From NCBI GenBank assembly GCA_016713525.1, contig JADJOZ010000007.1, forward strand, positions 372,001-436,000: DNA of 64,000 bases, given 5' to 3'. The DNA is from Bacteroidota bacterium. GTDB taxonomy: Bacteria; Bacteroidota; Bacteroidia; AKYH767-A; OLB10. The notes below the pieces were generated by a model. It saw only the letters and a program-made list of their open reading frames with translations, did no database searches and had not been told where the DNA came from. Positions 13,301 through 22,185 of the stretch are shown here, piece after piece (within the stretch, counting starts at the first letter, position 1; each line of letters begins with the position of its first letter). The position numbers were made by a program, and so were the translations under genes.

Positions 13301-13683
13301 AAAACTTCAACTGAATCAACGACAGTATCCTGCGCCGCATCTATCACTGTAACTACATAAACTCCGGCACCAATTGCGGATATATCTTCTGTTGCTGCTC
13401 CATTTGACCAAAGTATGTTAAATGGTAAAGTACCTCCGGTAATTACCATGTCAATGGTAGCATCTGTTGCCCCATTGCATGAAACTGCAAAGCCATTGTA
13501 ATCACTCAATGTAAAAGTCAAAGTAAAACCTGCTGCATTGAATGCGGAAGGAACATCAGGTCTGGGATTTGCATTAACTTCTGCCGTTGATAAAAATGCC
13601 AGCATGCAACAAATTGTTGCAGCAAGTATTCTTATCCTGATGTTAAAATTATGGTGAAATTTAATTGGGTAATAAAAACTCAT
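4391..13683 (-). CDS. Giant SprB-type repeat adhesin with gliding-motility/T9SS type B C-terminal domain (one frameshift)
   Basis: Seen: about 3,097 residues after repair of one frameshift. A signal peptide ends near EVNANP. It is followed by roughly 37 SprB-type half-repeats of 70-85 residues, most with the pattern C-[NG]-G..G.I.I...GG..PY.YLWSNG....I..L.AGTYTVTVTD. These alternate between a VxCxGxxTG form and an ATCGxxNGS form. Two GxGYW-type domains come next (IGSGYWLIVSGSA and FGFGYWQIVNSDA). The protein ends with the CHU_C/TIGR04131 domain (NGFTPNGDGKNDYF, YNRWGNQVWE, GTYFVIFKV). The frame breaks near 9351, where WNTG needs one more G. Known: F. johnsoniae SprB is a cell-surface filament moved by the gliding motor. 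Inferred role: surface adhesion or gliding. It is the first gene of an operon with the SprF-like and PorE-like genes. Confidence 0.92.
10150..12130 (-). repeat. Highly similar 450-bp tandem repeats inside the adhesin gene
   Basis: The same DNA block recurs every 450 bp (150 codons), with matching landmarks at about 10346, 10798, 11248 and 11698 (agaatcgttcaa) and at 10407, 10857, 11308 and 11758 (gcatctct or gcatcac). Each 450-bp unit codes one VxCNGG half-repeat plus one ATCG half-repeat. Copies at 10798 and 11698 share variants that the copy at 11248 lacks, hinting at a 900-bp higher-order duplication. Repeats elsewhere in the gene are far more diverged at the DNA level. This implies recent expansion or homogenisation in the middle of the gene. 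Confidence 0.85.
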
Positions 13684-13740
13684 TTATAGTGATAGCTTTT
13701 TCCGGTGAACTGAGATGTGAATGGTGCAAATTTCGGCAAA

Positions 13741-13771
13741 CAAAGGTACAAAATTAGACTGTGTAGGTCAA
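13741..13771 (-). promoter_or_regulatory. Bacteroidota-type promoter of the adhesin operon
   Basis: On the minus strand a -33 TTG (13771-13769) is followed by 20 nt and then TACCTTTG (13748-13741), an exact match to the Bacteroidota -7 consensus TAnnTTTG. It lies 57 nt upstream of the adhesin ATG at 13683, in a 181-bp gap after nuoN. A second TAnnTTTG-like element (TAATTTTG) overlaps just upstream. This is the best promoter match in the window. Confidence 0.75.
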
Positions 13772-13864
13772 TTTTAGAATGAAAATTACTAAAAATGAGA
13801 CTTAATTATCTGATTTACAGGCTTTTACGAAATGTAAATTAAGAAAGTTGTAAAGAGCTGATAA

Positions 13865-15237
13865 TTAAATAGATCCGGTTAAAAATCCAGGCATAAATCC
13901 TAGTATCAGACTCAGAATAACGGTGAGCCAAAGAACTGCATTTTGCGAGTTACTGAATTGAATCTGAGTCGATTCACGATCGGCGGGCTGAAACATGGTA
14001 ATGATGATGCGGAAATAATAATAGACTCCGATCAGCGAACTCAGAACCCCGACTAAAACCAGCCAGGTATAGCCGCTTTCAATGGCAGAAAGGAAAACGT
14101 AATATTTGGCGAAAAAGCCGGCAACCGGTGGTATTCCGGCCAATGAAAGCATGGTAATGGTAATAAGAATTGCAGGAATTTTATTTACGCTGGAAAAACC
14201 ACGCAAGGAATTAATCATTTCATTTCCGTTGGAAGTCATTGAAACAAGTAACGTAAAAATACTTATTGAACCGATTGCATATGCAGCTGTATACAATAAT
14301 AATGCGCCATCAGAATTCTGATTCATTGCAACAATTGCCATAAGCATATAACCGGCATGTGAAATGCTGGAATAGGCAAGCATCCGTTTCATGCTTTTCT
14401 GGTAAACGGCAAGAATATTTCCGGCAAGCATGCTGATTGCTGAGAATATCGCCAACATAGGAGCCCACCAATCGGCAATACCAGAGAAGCAGGTCATGAA
14501 CAATCGTAAGAATGCGGCAAAGGCTGCTGTCTTCACCACTGTTGCCATGTAGGCAGTTACAGGTGTTGGTGCTCCTTCATAAACATCGGGAGCCCAGAAC
14601 TGAAATGGTGCAGCGGAAATTTTAAACGTCAGACCTACGATCATCAGTAACAATCCTGCATAAACATTCCCGGAAGGTTTGCCTTATTAGCGGAAACAAA
14701 TCCTGCTAGTTCTTGCAAATTAAAAGTACCTGTCACTCCATAGATTAAAGCAATACCAAACAACAGAAATCCGGTTGCAAATGCTCCGAGCATAAAATAT
14801 TTGAATCCTGATTCATTCGAACGCAACTCCATTTTATTGGATGCAGCCATGATATACATGGCAATAGAAAGAATTTCAATTCCCAGGAATAGCATAGTCA
14901 GATCAGCAAAGCTGACCATCACAACTGCACCAGCTAAGGAAAAAGTAATTAGAGCTGTATAATCAGCCTCATGTTCATGGTTTCGGAGATATGCCGGATT
15001 TAAAAGAAACCAGATGAATGTTGTTCCAATCATTACCATTGAAAAAGCTATGGCATAATTATCCATGAACATCATATCATGGAAATAACGAATGCTACTA
15101 CCCCACTCCATTACACAAAGCACCAGACCTGCAGCAAGTCCGGTTAATGCCAACGGATAAAGCACTTTCCGGAATCTCAGGATTTCCGACAACATGGCAA
15201 TGACGCCAATTATGGTAAGTGCTATTAGGATATTCAT
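13865..15237 (-). CDS. nuoN: NADH-quinone oxidoreductase subunit N (one frameshift)
   Basis: NuoN is one of the three antiporter-like proton-pumping subunits in the membrane arm of complex I. Seen: about 457 residues once repaired, strongly hydrophobic with some 14 membrane segments. Hallmarks are the FLGIEILSIAMY segment, FKISAAPFQFWAPDVYEGAPTP, and KRMLAYSSISHAGYML with its conserved lysine. The frame breaks at an AAA run at 14662-14664 (TTT on the coding strand): adding one T turns MFMQDCY-stop into MFYAGLLLMIVG, which is the family sequence. It is the last gene of the nuo operon, 17 nt after nuoM. The break in an otherwise perfect essential-type gene is probably a sequencing error. Confidence 0.93.
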
Positions 15238-15254
15238 TACTGACAGTTATAATT

Positions 15255-16715
15255 TTACATGGATACAACACCGGCCTTTGCAAGAATTGCCGATAATGAT
15301 GGTCCGGCAATATCTAATAACGGCTTTGGATATACACCATTAACAATGACTAGTGCAACTATAATATAGAGAAGGATTTTTTCATTTGAAGTCAGAGGCT
15401 TAAAATCGGTGGTAGCACTTCCTGATTCTCCCAACATGATACGTTGATAAGCTCTTAACATATAAACAGCACCAAAGATGACAGTAAGACCGGCAAATAA
15501 TGCCAGCCATCCGCTATATTGGAACACACCATTTAAGAGCATGAACTCACCAACAAATCCATTCGTTAATGGCAATGCAACACTTCCTAATAAAATGATG
15601 GTAAAGGTGATTGCAAACGGAGACGATACGTGAGCAATTCCACCCATATCTTTCATTTCGCGGTTACCATACCGATCAATTAAAATATCGGCAATAAAGA
15701 AAAGTCCTACAGCATTAACTCCATGACTCAACATTTGAAATACGGCACCTTGCATGCCCATCATATTCATCGAAAATATTCCGGCAGCAATTAAACCTAC
15801 GTGGGCAATACTTGAATAAGCAATGAGTCGCTTGAAATCTTTTTGAGCAATAGCCATTGCTGAAGCATAAACTATTCCAACTACTGACAGTCCCATTGCT
15901 AACCACGACCACTCTGCAATTCCATCAGGGATCACAGGAACCATCCAGCGAATTATTCCATAAAGACCCATTTTTAACATGATACCGGAAAGCAACATGG
16001 TACCTTGGGTTGGAGCGTTGGTATAGGTATCAGGCTGCCAGGTGTGTAATGGGAAGATTGGAATTTTAATTGCAAACGCCAGGAAGAAGCCCCAGAATAT
16101 CCATCCTTGTTGTGATGGAGTTAATGCAAGTTCATAGAAACTATCCAGACTAAAAGTATGTGGCAAAGGTGTTTGAAGATACAGATATATCAATGCCACC
16201 AGCATGAACAAACTTCCCGATAAGGTATAGATGAAAAATTTCAGTGTGATACGGATTCTGTCGGCACCACCCCAAAGCAAGCAAATAAACCAAATTGGCA
16301 ATAGTGCAAGCTCCCAGAAGATATAAAATAAAAATCCATCCAATGATGTGAATACACCTACCAGTGCAAACTGCATCAGAAATATCAGGCTATAGAAATT
16401 TTTAAAGTCAACGATATCACGATCGAATGTGGAAAATATAATAATCGGCACCAGCACGTTGGTCAGCAATACCATCAGCAGGCTCAAGCCATCCATACCA
16501 ACTTTAAAACTAATTCCCATACTTTCCACCCACCACTTATCGAAGACAAATTGCATTCCACCATTCGGGTCAAACATGGTAGCATGCCAGATGGTTGCGG
16601 CCAATGGTAAAAACGAAAGCAGCAATGCAACGCGTGCAGCCGACTTTTTATCAGATACCATCCGAATCAAAAGCATTCCCACGAGGGGTAATAAGAGCAT
16701 CAATAATGATAACAT
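15255..16715 (-). CDS. nuoM: NADH-quinone oxidoreductase subunit M
   Basis: This is an antiporter-like proton-channel subunit of the complex I membrane arm. Seen: 486 residues with about 14 membrane helices. Family motifs include FKVGMDGLSLLMVLLTN, the conserved glutamate in FYIFWELALLPIWF (about 130-145), FPLHTWQPDTYTNAPT, and the lysine-bearing KDFKRLIAYSSIAHVG. Full length and in frame. It starts 7 nt after the nuoL stop and is followed by nuoN. Confidence 0.97.
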   Translation of the reverse strand: MLSLLMLLLPLVGMLLIRMVSDKKSAARVALLLSFLPLAATIWHATMFDPNGGMQFVFDKWWVESMGISFKVGMDGLSLLMVLLTNVLVPIIIFSTFDRDIVDFKNFYSLIFLMQFALVGVFTSLDGFLFYIFWELALLPIWFICLLWGGADRIRITLKFFIYTLSGSLFMLVALIYLYLQTPLPHTFSLDSFYELALTPSQQGWIFWGFFLAFAIKIPIFPLHTWQPDTYTNAPTQGTMLLSGIMLKMGLYGIIRWMVPVIPDGIAEWSWLAMGLSVVGIVYASAMAIAQKDFKRLIAYSSIAHVGLIAAGIFSMNMMGMQGAVFQMLSHGVNAVGLFFIADILIDRYGNREMKDMGGIAHVSSPFAITFTIILLGSVALPLTNGFVGEFMLLNGVFQYSGWLALFAGLTVIFGAVYMLRAYQRIMLGESGSATTDFKPLTSNEKILLYIIVALVIVNGVYPKPLLDIAGPSLSAILAKAGVVSM

Positions 16716-16722
16716 GCCTTTG

Positions 16723-18621
16723 TCAGATAATCATTTTAAATACGAACATAAGAATAACCGCAATTACCATTGCAATAATATATAAACCAATGTGACCCGA
16801 TTGCACCAGTCTGAGTACACCGGAAGCACCATTAGTGAGATAACCAAATGAGTTTACAATCCGATCGATAAATCCTTTTTCAATCCAGTTGTAAGAAAAC
16901 GACGACAATACATTAAGTGGTTTTGTGATGAATGTGTTGTAGAACTCATCGACATAAAATTTGTTGGCCAACACATTTTGAAACCCTGTCACCAGATGAT
17001 CAGCTTTAGGAACATGAGCATCTTTAACATACTTATTGTAGACGAAATAAATGATTACAATCAACAACACCAATGAAGAACCAATCAATGTATATTCAAA
17101 AGTATGTGAGGCATGACCATGCGCATACAGATCAGCCCAACCCGTTACCGGTTCGAGAAAATTATTCAGAAAATGTGGCATGTGGAAAATTTCTGGCATC
17201 CCGAGGAAACCACCAACTGTACTCAACCCAGCAAGAACCATCAATGGTATTGTCATTGATATTGGTGACTCATGTAAATGCTCCTGTTGATGTTTGCTGC
17301 CTCTGAATTCGCCATGAAAAGTAAGATAATACAAACGGAACATGTACACAGCAGTAAGTATGGCTGATATTGCTAAAATTCCAAATATCAAATAAGAGTG
17401 AGTCCATGCACCGGCAAGAATTTCATCTTTTGAAAAGAAGCCAGCAAAAGGTGGTGCACCCGCAATTGCGAGCGTACCTATTAAGAATGTTAAATGCGTT
17501 ACAGGCAATGCTTTTTTCAAGCCACCCATTTTACGAACATCCTGCTCACCACCCATAGCATGGATTACGCTTCCTGCACACAGGAATAAAAGCGCCTTAA
17601 AGAAAGCATGCGTTACCACATGGAAAAGTGCTGTGGTATAAGCACCTACTCCTAGAGCAACAAACATGAATCCTAATTGACTTACTGTAGAATATGCGAG
17701 TACTTTCTTAATATCATTTTGCTTCAGACCAATTAATCCGGCCATCAATGCTGTCAATAATCCAACATAAGCAACGACTTCGGAACTGAATGGAGCCATT
17801 ACATAAAGTACATTTGACCGCACCACCATATAAATACCGGCAGTTACCATCGTTGCAGCGTGGATCAAAGCTGAAACGGGAGTTGGTCCCGCCATGGCAT
17901 CGGGTAACCAGGTATATAAAGGTATTTGAGCGCTCTTACCAATGGCTCCAACAAAGAGCAATAAAGTAATTGCAGTCAACACCGGTTGATCAAATGTCAT
18001 TTGCCGGGCGCCGGCAAAAACCGTATCGTATTCCAAAGAACCGAATGTCTGGAAAATAAGGAACATACCCAGCAAGAAGCCCAAATCACCAATGCGATTC
18101 ATGATGAATGCTTTCTTTGCCGCATCGTTATATGCGTTGTTTTTAAACCAGAAACCGATCAGTAAATAAGAGCACAGACCAACGCCTTCCCAACCTACGA
18201 ACATGAGTACGTAGCTTGAACCAAGCACCAGTAACAACATAAAAAACACGAACAGATTCAGATATGCAAAATATCGTGCATAATCTTCTTCTTCGTGCAT
18301 GTAGCCAATAGAATAAACATGAATTAAAAAGCCAACACCGGTAATAAACAGTAACATAACAATTGAAAGTCTGTCAACCAGAAAACCAAAGTCGAGTGTA
18401 AATGAACCCGCTGACAGCCATTCAAAATAATCGGCCTGAATGACCACATTGGGATCAGCCATTAAAGTTCCGAATGCGCCAATGGAAATGATAAAACTTC
18501 CAAGCACAGACAAGGAAGCAATCCAGCCACTTACAGAACGGGGCACGTTTTTATTTCCGATCCCATTGATCAGAAATCCAAGTAGCGGCAGGATTGGTAT
18601 TAACCAGATTAAATTAGTCAC
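16723..18621 (-). CDS. nuoL: NADH-quinone oxidoreductase subunit L
   Basis: This is the distal antiporter-like subunit of complex I; in the family it carries the long lateral helix. Seen: 632 residues, many membrane helices, and the motifs SFTLDFGFLVDRLSIVMLL, FVGWEGVGLCSYLLIGFW, PLYTWLPDAMAGPTPVSALIHAATMV and NDIKKVLAYSTVSQLGFMF. An HxxH-rich loop (KHQQEHLHESP) follows, and the C-terminus has the amphipathic plus terminal membrane segment expected of NuoL. The gap to nuoK is 28 nt. Confidence 0.97.
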   Translation of the reverse strand: MTNLIWLIPILPLLGFLINGIGNKNVPRSVSGWIASLSVLGSFIISIGAFGTLMADPNVVIQADYFEWLSAGSFTLDFGFLVDRLSIVMLLFITGVGFLIHVYSIGYMHEEEDYARYFAYLNLFVFFMLLLVLGSSYVLMFVGWEGVGLCSYLLIGFWFKNNAYNDAAKKAFIMNRIGDLGFLLGMFLIFQTFGSLEYDTVFAGARQMTFDQPVLTAITLLLFVGAIGKSAQIPLYTWLPDAMAGPTPVSALIHAATMVTAGIYMVVRSNVLYVMAPFSSEVVAYVGLLTALMAGLIGLKQNDIKKVLAYSTVSQLGFMFVALGVGAYTTALFHVVTHAFFKALLFLCAGSVIHAMGGEQDVRKMGGLKKALPVTHLTFLIGTLAIAGAPPFAGFFSKDEILAGAWTHSYLIFGILAISAILTAVYMFRLYYLTFHGEFRGSKHQQEHLHESPISMTIPLMVLAGLSTVGGFLGMPEIFHMPHFLNNFLEPVTGWADLYAHGHASHTFEYTLIGSSLVLLIVIIYFVYNKYVKDAHVPKADHLVTGFQNVLANKFYVDEFYNTFITKPLNVLSSFSYNWIEKGFIDRIVNSFGYLTNGASGVLRLVQSGHIGLYIIAMVIAVILMFVFKMII

Positions 18622-18649
18622 TTCAGTTTTATTACCAGAAGAAATGGCA

Positions 18650-18973
18650 TTACCATTTCAATTTATTTAAAATATCGATATCAACACTTTTCACATTTCT
18701 GTAGATCATAACCAAAATGGCTAATCCGACAGCAACTTCGGCAGCAGCAACAGCCATAATAAAGAATACCATTACCTGACCACCCGGATCGGAATGCATG
18801 GTTGAAAATGCTACCAACAACAGATTTACGGCATTCAGCATAAGCTCAATACACATAAAAATAATGATGGTATTTCTTCTGAACATTACACCCATTACGC
18901 CAATGGCAAACAGAATTGCTGCCAGCATGACGTAATTATTAATGTGTACCAATTCAAGTATGGAAGATCCCAT
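18650..18973 (-). CDS. nuoK: NADH-quinone oxidoreductase subunit K
   Basis: This is a small membrane-arm subunit of complex I with three membrane helices. Seen: 107 residues. Conserved membrane glutamates lie in FMCIELMLNAVNLLLVAF and AVAAAEVAVGLAILV, both used in the proton path in the family. Its ATG overlaps the nuoJ stop by one base (TGATG), indicating translational coupling. Confidence 0.97.
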   Translation of the reverse strand: MGSSILELVHINNYVMLAAILFAIGVMGVMFRRNTIIIFMCIELMLNAVNLLLVAFSTMHSDPGGQVMVFFIMAVAAAEVAVGLAILVMIYRNVKSVDIDILNKLKW

Positions 18974-19470
18974 CAGTCAAGTTCTTTTTTTCCGATCATA
19001 GTAGCGCCAATCATTGCAGTTAGAAACAACAATGCTGAAACTTCGAAAGGCAACATATATTTATCATAAAGCACCATTCCAAGGTTTTTTACCATCCCCA
19101 CCTGAGAATCAGGCGCTGAGGATAAATGTAAACCGTCGGTACTTTTGAGCACACTAACTAATACGAGTAATAAGAGCCCACCGGAAACAACAGCGGCTAT
19201 TTTGCCGGCAGAGGTCTTATGAGGTTCCGATTCGGCATTCAGATTCAATAACATGATTACGAAAAGGAATAAAACCATGATAGCTCCGGCATAAACAATA
19301 ACATGTACTGCAGCCAGAAACTGAGCATTCAGCAGGATATAATGTCCGGCAATGGTAAAGAAGCAGAAAATCAGGGAAAGCACGCTGTGCACAGGCTTAC
19401 GCGAGAACACAACCATCATCGCACTGAAGATGGAGAGAAAGGCAAGGACAAAGAAGGCAATTTTAGACAT
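18973..19470 (-). CDS. nuoJ: NADH-quinone oxidoreductase subunit J
   Basis: This is a membrane-arm subunit of complex I with five predicted helices. Seen: 165 residues. The conserved QFLAAVHVIVYAGAIMVLFLFVI region is the pi-bulge helix (TM3) of the family, and the C-terminal segment LTAMIGATMIGKKELD is typical. It lies 86 nt after nuoI and overlaps nuoK by one base. Confidence 0.96.
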   Translation of the reverse strand: MSKIAFFVLAFLSIFSAMMVVFSRKPVHSVLSLIFCFFTIAGHYILLNAQFLAAVHVIVYAGAIMVLFLFVIMLLNLNAESEPHKTSAGKIAAVVSGGLLLLVLVSVLKSTDGLHLSSAPDSQVGMVKNLGMVLYDKYMLPFEVSALLFLTAMIGATMIGKKELD

Positions 19471-19556
19471 TTAGTATCAGCCTGATTTCTACAATATTGT
19501 TTTGTTTCAATCCGGGTGCGAAAATAGGAATTACACCCGACTCCTTAAAATAATAA

Positions 19557-20108
19557 TTAATTTTTACGATGAGCAGTTAAGCGACCCGAAATATCGACCC
19601 GTTTGTCGGCTTCAACCGGTTCAACCAATTTATCTTTACCAAAGATGAATCCCTGGCGTTCATAACCTGAATGCACGATTTTGTCAGTCAGGAAGATAGC
19701 TTCCTTTGGACAGGCCTCTTCGCACAATCCGCAGAAGATACATCGCAGCATATTGATCTCATAAACAGAGGCGTACTTCTCTTCCCTATACAATTTCTCT
19801 TCACCGGGTTTTCTTTCAGCGGCAGTCATGGTAATGGCTTCTGCGGGACAAGCCACAGCACATAATCCGCAAGCCGTGCAGTTTTCACGTCCCTGCTCAT
19901 CACGTTTCAAAACATGGTGTCCGCGATATACCGGGGTAAACTGACGTTGCACCTCAGGGTAACTGATTGTTGTTTTTTTACGGAAGAAGTGTTTGAAAGT
20001 AATGAATAGTCCACCCAGAATAGCAGGCAGATACAGACGTTCTGCCAGACTCATTTCTTTCCTGACTACTACTTTCGATCTATTGGTTAATTGCATCGTA
20101 GTGCTCAT
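19557..20108 (-). CDS. nuoI: NADH-quinone oxidoreductase subunit I (2x [4Fe-4S])
   Basis: This ferredoxin-like subunit holds clusters N6a and N6b and passes electrons toward NuoB. Seen: 183 residues with two CxxCxxCxxxCP motifs, CTACGLCAVACP (Cys 77, 80, 83, 87) and CIFCGLCEEACP (Cys 123, 126, 129, 133). The N-terminal LPAILGGLFITFKHFF segment resembles the amphipathic membrane-contact helix. Its start overlaps the nuoH stop by one base. Confidence 0.97.
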   Translation of the reverse strand: MSTTMQLTNRSKVVVRKEMSLAERLYLPAILGGLFITFKHFFRKKTTISYPEVQRQFTPVYRGHHVLKRDEQGRENCTACGLCAVACPAEAITMTAAERKPGEEKLYREEKYASVYEINMLRCIFCGLCEEACPKEAIFLTDKIVHSGYERQGFIFGKDKLVEPVEADKRVDISGRLTAHRKN

Positions 20109-21157
20109 TAATTAATGGATGTGTTCCAAAGGTCGTATTTGAATAATAATACAACTGCAGTAATTACTATGTTAAGAACTGCAAGTGGAATAAGTATTTT
20201 CCAGCCCAGCCTCATTAATTGGTCATAACGGAATCTTGGGATCGTCCAGCGAACCCACATAAAGAAGAATATAAAGAAGAATATCTTACCGAACATCAGT
20301 ACCGTACCCAGAATCGCAGTAGCATTGTGCGATAATCCGAGACTATTCAGGAACGGGAAATTATATCCACCGAAATACAAACAAACAATAATAGCTGAGG
20401 AAATAAACATATTGATATACTCAGCAAACAAATAGAATCCCAGTTTCATACTAGAATACTCGGTATGGTAACCTCCAACTAATTCCGTTTCACATTCCGG
20501 TAAATCGAATGGTGTGCGGTTGGTTTCTGCGAAAGCACAAATCAGGAATAATAAGAATCCTAATGGCTGCACAAATACATTCCAGTGTGCTCCGGGTTGA
20601 CTCTCTACAATTTCTCTGATACTTAATGTACCTGTCATCATTACCAAAGCAATAATCGACATTCCCATTGCAAGCTCATAACTGATCATCTGTGACGACG
20701 CTCTTAATGCTCCCAGTAACGAGAACTTATTATTAGAAGCCCATCCTCCTATCATTATTCCATAAACACCAATAGATACAACACCGAATACATAGAGAAT
20801 GCCAATATTCACATCGGTAATTTGCATCACAAATTCTTTACCATTAATGATCAAAGAACTTCCCCACGGAATTACCACACTGGTCATGCAAGCTGTGAGC
20901 ATGGCAATAGAGGGCCCTAAAATAAACAAGGCTTTATCGGCGTGAGTAGGAATAATCTCTTCCTTCATAAACATCTTCACCCCATCGGCCAAAGGCTGCA
21001 ACAATCCGAATGGTCCTGCCCGATTAGGACCAATACGATCCTGAAAAAAGGCAGCAACCTTACGTTCTGCGTAAGTTGAGTACATGGCAATAACCAATGA
21101 CACACCAAAAACACCCAGAACAAATACAATCTTAAAAATTAAATCAGCGGTCTCCAT
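20108..21157 (-). CDS. nuoH: NADH-quinone oxidoreductase subunit H
   Basis: This membrane subunit forms part of the quinone-binding chamber at the junction with NuoB/NuoD. Seen: 349 residues with about eight helices. Signatures are YAERKVAAFFQDRIGPNRAG, PLADGVKMFMKEE, and the acidic quinone-site loop CAFAETNRTPFDLPECETEL followed by GYHTEYSSMKLG. It ends with the WVRWTIPRFRYDQLMRLGWK motif typical of the family. It starts 11 nt after nuoG. Confidence 0.97.
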   Translation of the reverse strand: METADLIFKIVFVLGVFGVSLVIAMYSTYAERKVAAFFQDRIGPNRAGPFGLLQPLADGVKMFMKEEIIPTHADKALFILGPSIAMLTACMTSVVIPWGSSLIINGKEFVMQITDVNIGILYVFGVVSIGVYGIMIGGWASNNKFSLLGALRASSQMISYELAMGMSIIALVMMTGTLSIREIVESQPGAHWNVFVQPLGFLLFLICAFAETNRTPFDLPECETELVGGYHTEYSSMKLGFYLFAEYINMFISSAIIVCLYFGGYNFPFLNSLGLSHNATAILGTVLMFGKIFFFIFFFMWVRWTIPRFRYDQLMRLGWKILIPLAVLNIVITAVVLLFKYDLWNTSIN

Positions 21158-21168
21158 ATAATTTCCGG

Positions 21169-22152
21169 TTACTTATTATCCTGGTGTGCCTTTTCGGCGA
21201 TGTTTTTTTGTTTCGACACATCAATCTTCAACTGACGCAATGACTCATAATGATTTTGAGAAATCACCGAATGTCTGTCGATTTTGCGTGGTCCTTCAAT
21301 TTTCCAGTCACTGACTTCTTTTTTATCGAATCGGCATTCATTACAAATCCATGATTCGAGTTCACCATAAGTATCTTTGCGACCGGTCACACGAAGCACT
21401 TCATTGTTACTCATCCAAAGAGCAACTTTGCCATCACACTTTTTACAATCACGATTAGCGTCCATTGGTTTGGTAAACCACACACGACTTTTAAATCGGA
21501 AGGTCTTATCGGTGAGTGCACCTACGGGACAAACATCGATCATATTTCCTGAAAAATCGTTATCGACTGCATTCTGAATGTAAGTACTGATTTCAGAAAC
21601 ATCACCACGATTTAATACACCATGCACCCTGCCATCGCATAATTGATTTGCAACTTTCACACAACGGTAGCATAAGATGCAGCGGGTCATGTGTAATTTT
21701 ATTTTATCGCCAATATCAATCTTATCGAATTCGCGTCTTTTAAATTCATAACGTGATTTAGCCAATCCATTTTCATAGCTGAGATCCTGCAAATGACATT
21801 CACCTGCCTGATCACAAATAGGACAATCGAGTGGATGATTGATCAACAAAAATTCCACCACGCCATTTCTTGCTTCCAGCAAATCGGGTGCGGTACGATT
21901 TTGCACAACCATACCATCCATGACCGGAGTACGGCAGGAAGCAACCGGTTTTGGCATTGGCCTTGGGTCTTTTGCAGAACCCTGGGTAACCTTCACAATA
22001 CAGGTTCTGCAATATCCGCCGCTTGTTTCCAGCTTTGAATAATAACACATTGCCGGAGGAACAACATCTCCTCCAATCATGCGTGCAGCCTGCAGGATGG
22101 TTGTTCCATCAGGCACTTCAATTTCAATATTATCGATTGTTACTTTAGGCAT
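21169..22152 (-). CDS. nuoG: NADH-quinone oxidoreductase subunit G, short form lacking the molybdopterin-type domain
   Basis: This subunit carries several Fe-S clusters of the peripheral arm. Seen: 327 residues. The N-terminal ferredoxin fold has Cys36, 48, 51 and 73 for a [2Fe-2S] cluster. The His-Cys motif has His106, Cys110, 113 and 119 (N5-type). A CxxCxxC...CP set has Cys158, 161, 164 and 208 (N4-type). A fourth Cys set follows at 236, 239, 270 and 273 (N7-like). The protein then ends, whereas E. coli NuoG continues for several hundred residues into a degenerate molybdopterin oxidoreductase domain. The stop is followed directly by nuoH in 11 nt with no leftover coding sequence, so this looks like a genuine short form rather than a break. 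Confidence 0.93.
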   Translation of the reverse strand: MPKVTIDNIEIEVPDGTTILQAARMIGGDVVPPAMCYYSKLETSGGYCRTCIVKVTQGSAKDPRPMPKPVASCRTPVMDGMVVQNRTAPDLLEARNGVVEFLLINHPLDCPICDQAGECHLQDLSYENGLAKSRYEFKRREFDKIDIGDKIKLHMTRCILCYRCVKVANQLCDGRVHGVLNRGDVSEISTYIQNAVDNDFSGNMIDVCPVGALTDKTFRFKSRVWFTKPMDANRDCKKCDGKVALWMSNNEVLRVTGRKDTYGELESWICNECRFDKKEVSDWKIEGPRKIDRHSVISQNHYESLRQLKIDVSKQKNIAEKAHQDNK

Positions 22153-22185
22153 TGCTATAACTTTTTACATTATTAATCATTCCGC

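Noticed and set aside
4391..13683. Numerous antisense open frames of 60-90 codons inside the adhesin gene (for example plus strand 9135-9371 and 11729-11971)
   Set aside because: They mirror the repetitive coding strand, have no ribosome-binding sites and encode no family-like sequence.
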